DNA of 6,237 nt from an uncultured Aquincola sp. GTDB taxonomy: Bacteria; Pseudomonadota; Gammaproteobacteria; Burkholderiales; Burkholderiaceae. Position 1 is the first letter of the stretch; each line of letters opens with the position of its first letter. The position numbers and the translations under genes were made by a program. The notes beneath the pieces were generated by a model. It saw nothing but the letters and a program-made list of their open reading frames with translations, was not told where the DNA came from and did no database searches. The stretch spans positions 1 through 6,237 of the forward strand of contig CAKZXL010000631.1 in the NCBI GenBank assembly GCA_937883885.1, written 5' to 3'. Below are positions 4,740 through 6,237 of the stretch, one piece after another.

Positions 4740-6237
4740 CGCGCTGCGGCGCCTCCTTCACCGCCACCGCAGCCGCCGACACGCGGCGGGCGCCCTGCAC
4801 GGCCAGCCCCAGGCGGCGTTGCAGCCAGGGCAGCAAGGGCTCCTGGTTGCCCAGCGGCGGCAGGCGCAGGTCGCCGGTGGTCTGCGGTGCGGCCGCCGCC
4901 GGTGGCAGCGGCGGCGCCACGCCGGGCTGACCGATGGCGGCCAGCAGCTGGTCGATCTGCTGGGCGGCCGCCTGCAGCGCCTGCTCGGACGCTTCGCGGT
5001 CCAGCCGGTCGGCCCGGCGGTTGAGCATGGTGCGCACCGCGGCCAGCTGGGCCAGCAGCACATGGCATTGGGTGAGCAGCGTGGCCATGGCATAGAGCGG
5101 CACCTGCACGCTGCGCGGCTCGGCCCGGGTGCGCTGGGCGCTGGCGGCAATGCCGCCGATGGCCTCGTACACCTCGCGCCGGGCCAGGCGCAGCGCCACG
5201 TCGCGCTCGCCCGCTTCGGGCCAGCGCAGCGCTTCTTTCACCAGCGTGCGCAGGCTGCGCTGCACCCGTTCCACCAGGCGGCCCAGGCCGCGCCGTTCCC
5301 AGGCGGGCAGCACATAGCTGAAGCCCCAGGCCAGCAGCGCGCCCAGCACCGTGTCGGCCAGCCGCTCGCCCACGCCGAAGCCGCCACTGGGGTCAGCCAG
5401 GTGGGCCTGCACCAGCGCCATCACCGTGGCGGCGGTGGCGGTGACCAGGTAGCGCACGTTGACAAACGCATGCGAGGTGCCCGCCGCCAGGAGGAACACC
5501 AGGCTGGACAGCAGCGGCGAATGCACCTGCGCGAACAGCAGCACCAGCAGGCAGCCCAGCACGGTGCCGGCCACCCGCGCATCGCGGCGCGACAGCGTCT
5601 GGTCGAGGTTGCCGCGCAGCACCACACCCACGCTGAGCACCAGCCAGTGCGGGTGCGAAGCCCAGGGCAGCGCCAGCGCCAGGAAGTAGGCCGTGCCCAG
5701 CGCCACCGCACTGCGCAGCGCATGGCGCAGGATGGGCGAGCCCAGCCGCAGGTGGGGCTTGAGCGCCGCCAGCGGCCAGCCTTCGGGCGAGACGAAGAAG
5801 CGCAGCTCGGCCGCGCCCAGCGGCTGCGGCACCTGCAGGCCCGCCAGCGCCGCCTGCATGCGGGCCAGGTCGTCGGCAATGTGGCGCGATCGGTCGAGCA
5901 GCGCGGTGGCCAGCGCACTGCGTGAAGGCTGGGTGCCGAAGGCCTGCACCGCGTCGGCCAGGGCCGGCTGGTGGCGGCTGGTGGGCGGGTCGGCCGGCAG
6001 GCCCAGCTGCAGCGCCAGGGCCATGCGGTCCAGCGCGGCGGCGGTGTGTTCAATGGTGGCGGCCAGCTGCCCGCGCAGCCGCTCGGCCGCCGCATCGTGG
6101 CCCAGCAGGTCCAGGTCGAGCTCGCTGCCCAGCAGCGTGTCGCGCAGGTCGATGGCCAGCAGCAGCACCGCGATGCGGCGCGGCACGTCGGCCGCATCGG
6201 GCCGGTGGGCGGCCTCGAACAGCAGGTCGCGCGCGGC
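4732..6237 (-). CDS. FUSC/YccS-like inner-membrane protein, N-terminus outside the window
   Basis: The reading frame is open to the right edge, giving 501 residues with no start. The GTG at 6186 is an internal Val, because 17 more in-frame codons run upstream of it without a stop. YccS/YhfK-type members are usually about 700 aa, so roughly the first 200 residues (the first membrane block) are missing. Counting from the edge, a soluble helical stretch (about 1-165) is followed by about six membrane segments near 175-190, 197-208, 222-236, 242-258, 263-277 and 293-310. Between the second and third segments is SRRDARVAGTVLG, the R-x-x-GT-x-x-G pattern of the FUSC domain. A helical cytoplasmic tail with a Pro/Ala-rich stretch ends in QREN. 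Relatives include fusaric-acid-resistance and aromatic-carboxylate efflux proteins. The substrate here is unknown, and an efflux role is inferred from the family only. Confidence 0.85.
   Translation of the reverse strand, partial: AARDLLFEAAHRPDAADVPRRIAVLLLAIDLRDTLLGSELDLDLLGHDAAAERLRGQLAATIEHTAAALDRMALALQLGLPADPPTSRHQPALADAVQAFGTQPSRSALATALLDRSRHIADDLARMQAALAGLQVPQPLGAAELRFFVSPEGWPLAALKPHLRLGSPILRHALRSAVALGTAYFLALALPWASHPHWLVLSVGVVLRGNLDQTLSRRDARVAGTVLGCLLVLLFAQVHSPLLSSLVFLLAAGTSHAFVNVRYLVTATAATVMALVQAHLADPSGGFGVGERLADTVLGALLAWGFSYVLPAWERRGLGRLVERVQRSLRTLVKEALRWPEAGERDVALRLARREVYEAIGGIAASAQRTRAEPRSVQVPLYAMATLLTQCHVLLAQLAAVRTMLNRRADRLDREASEQALQAAAQQIDQLLAAIGQPGVAPPLPPAAAAPQTTGDLRLPPLGNQEPLLPWLQRRLGLAVQGARRVSAAAVAVKEAPQREN

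Noticed and set aside
4819..5925. 368-codon plus-strand open frame antisense to the FUSC gene
   Set aside because: Gln/Gly/His/Arg-rich composition from reverse reading of a GC-rich membrane gene. The minus frame shows membrane segments and the FUSC motif.
6184..6186. GTG as start codon of the FUSC-like gene
   Set aside because: The frame stays open for 17 more codons to the window edge, and the domain order shows that the N-terminal membrane block is missing, so this is an internal Val.

Overview
The window is very GC-rich, with strong G/C preference at third codon positions. It carries a Bug-type (TctC-like) solute receptor, which is greatly expanded in Burkholderiales. Together with the gene mix, this suggests a high-GC betaproteobacterium of the Burkholderiales, for example a Rubrivivax, Leptothrix or Roseateles relative. 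That placement is inference from composition and gene families. The window looks chromosomal: I see no insertion sequence, phage gene, CRISPR array, tRNA or rRNA.

Layout. (1) Positions 75-2692, plus strand: a two-gene operon. A secreted Bug-family periplasmic receptor is followed 14 bp later by a gamma-glutamyltransferase-fold (Ntn) amidohydrolase. The hydrolase keeps the catalytic Thr and the Gly-Gly pair but lacks the residues that bind the glutamyl group in true GGTs. It also has no signal peptide, so it probably acts on an imported amide-type compound in the cytoplasm. (2) Positions 2710-2982, minus strand: a small, unrecognised one-helix membrane protein, tail-to-tail with the hydrolase gene. 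(3) Positions 2983-3241: a divergent intergenic region rich in inverted repeats. (4) Positions 3242-4715, plus strand: two regulators in tandem, a LuxR-type HTH protein with a PAS-like front half and a Crp/Fnr protein. The 67 bp between them can fold almost completely, and the last hairpin covers the crp ribosome binding site. (5) Positions 4732-6237, minus strand: the C-terminal two thirds or so of a FUSC/YccS-like membrane protein, convergent with crp and running off the right edge.

How the parts may work together. The receptor and hydrolase probably form a small scavenging module: capture in the periplasm and hydrolysis inside. The TctA/TctB membrane partners are not in the window. The LuxR and Crp/Fnr genes look like a regulatory pair. 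The Crp/Fnr recognition helix has the Crp-type R-E-x-x-x-R pattern, which reads TGTGA-type half-sites, and such half-sites occur as a perfect but unusually spaced inverted repeat upstream of the luxR-type gene. Whether these regulators control the neighbouring genes cannot be told from sequence alone. Most of the window is ordinary housekeeping or accessory sequence. The best candidates for something unusual are the remodelled hydrolase, the structured crp leader and the small Cys-containing membrane protein.
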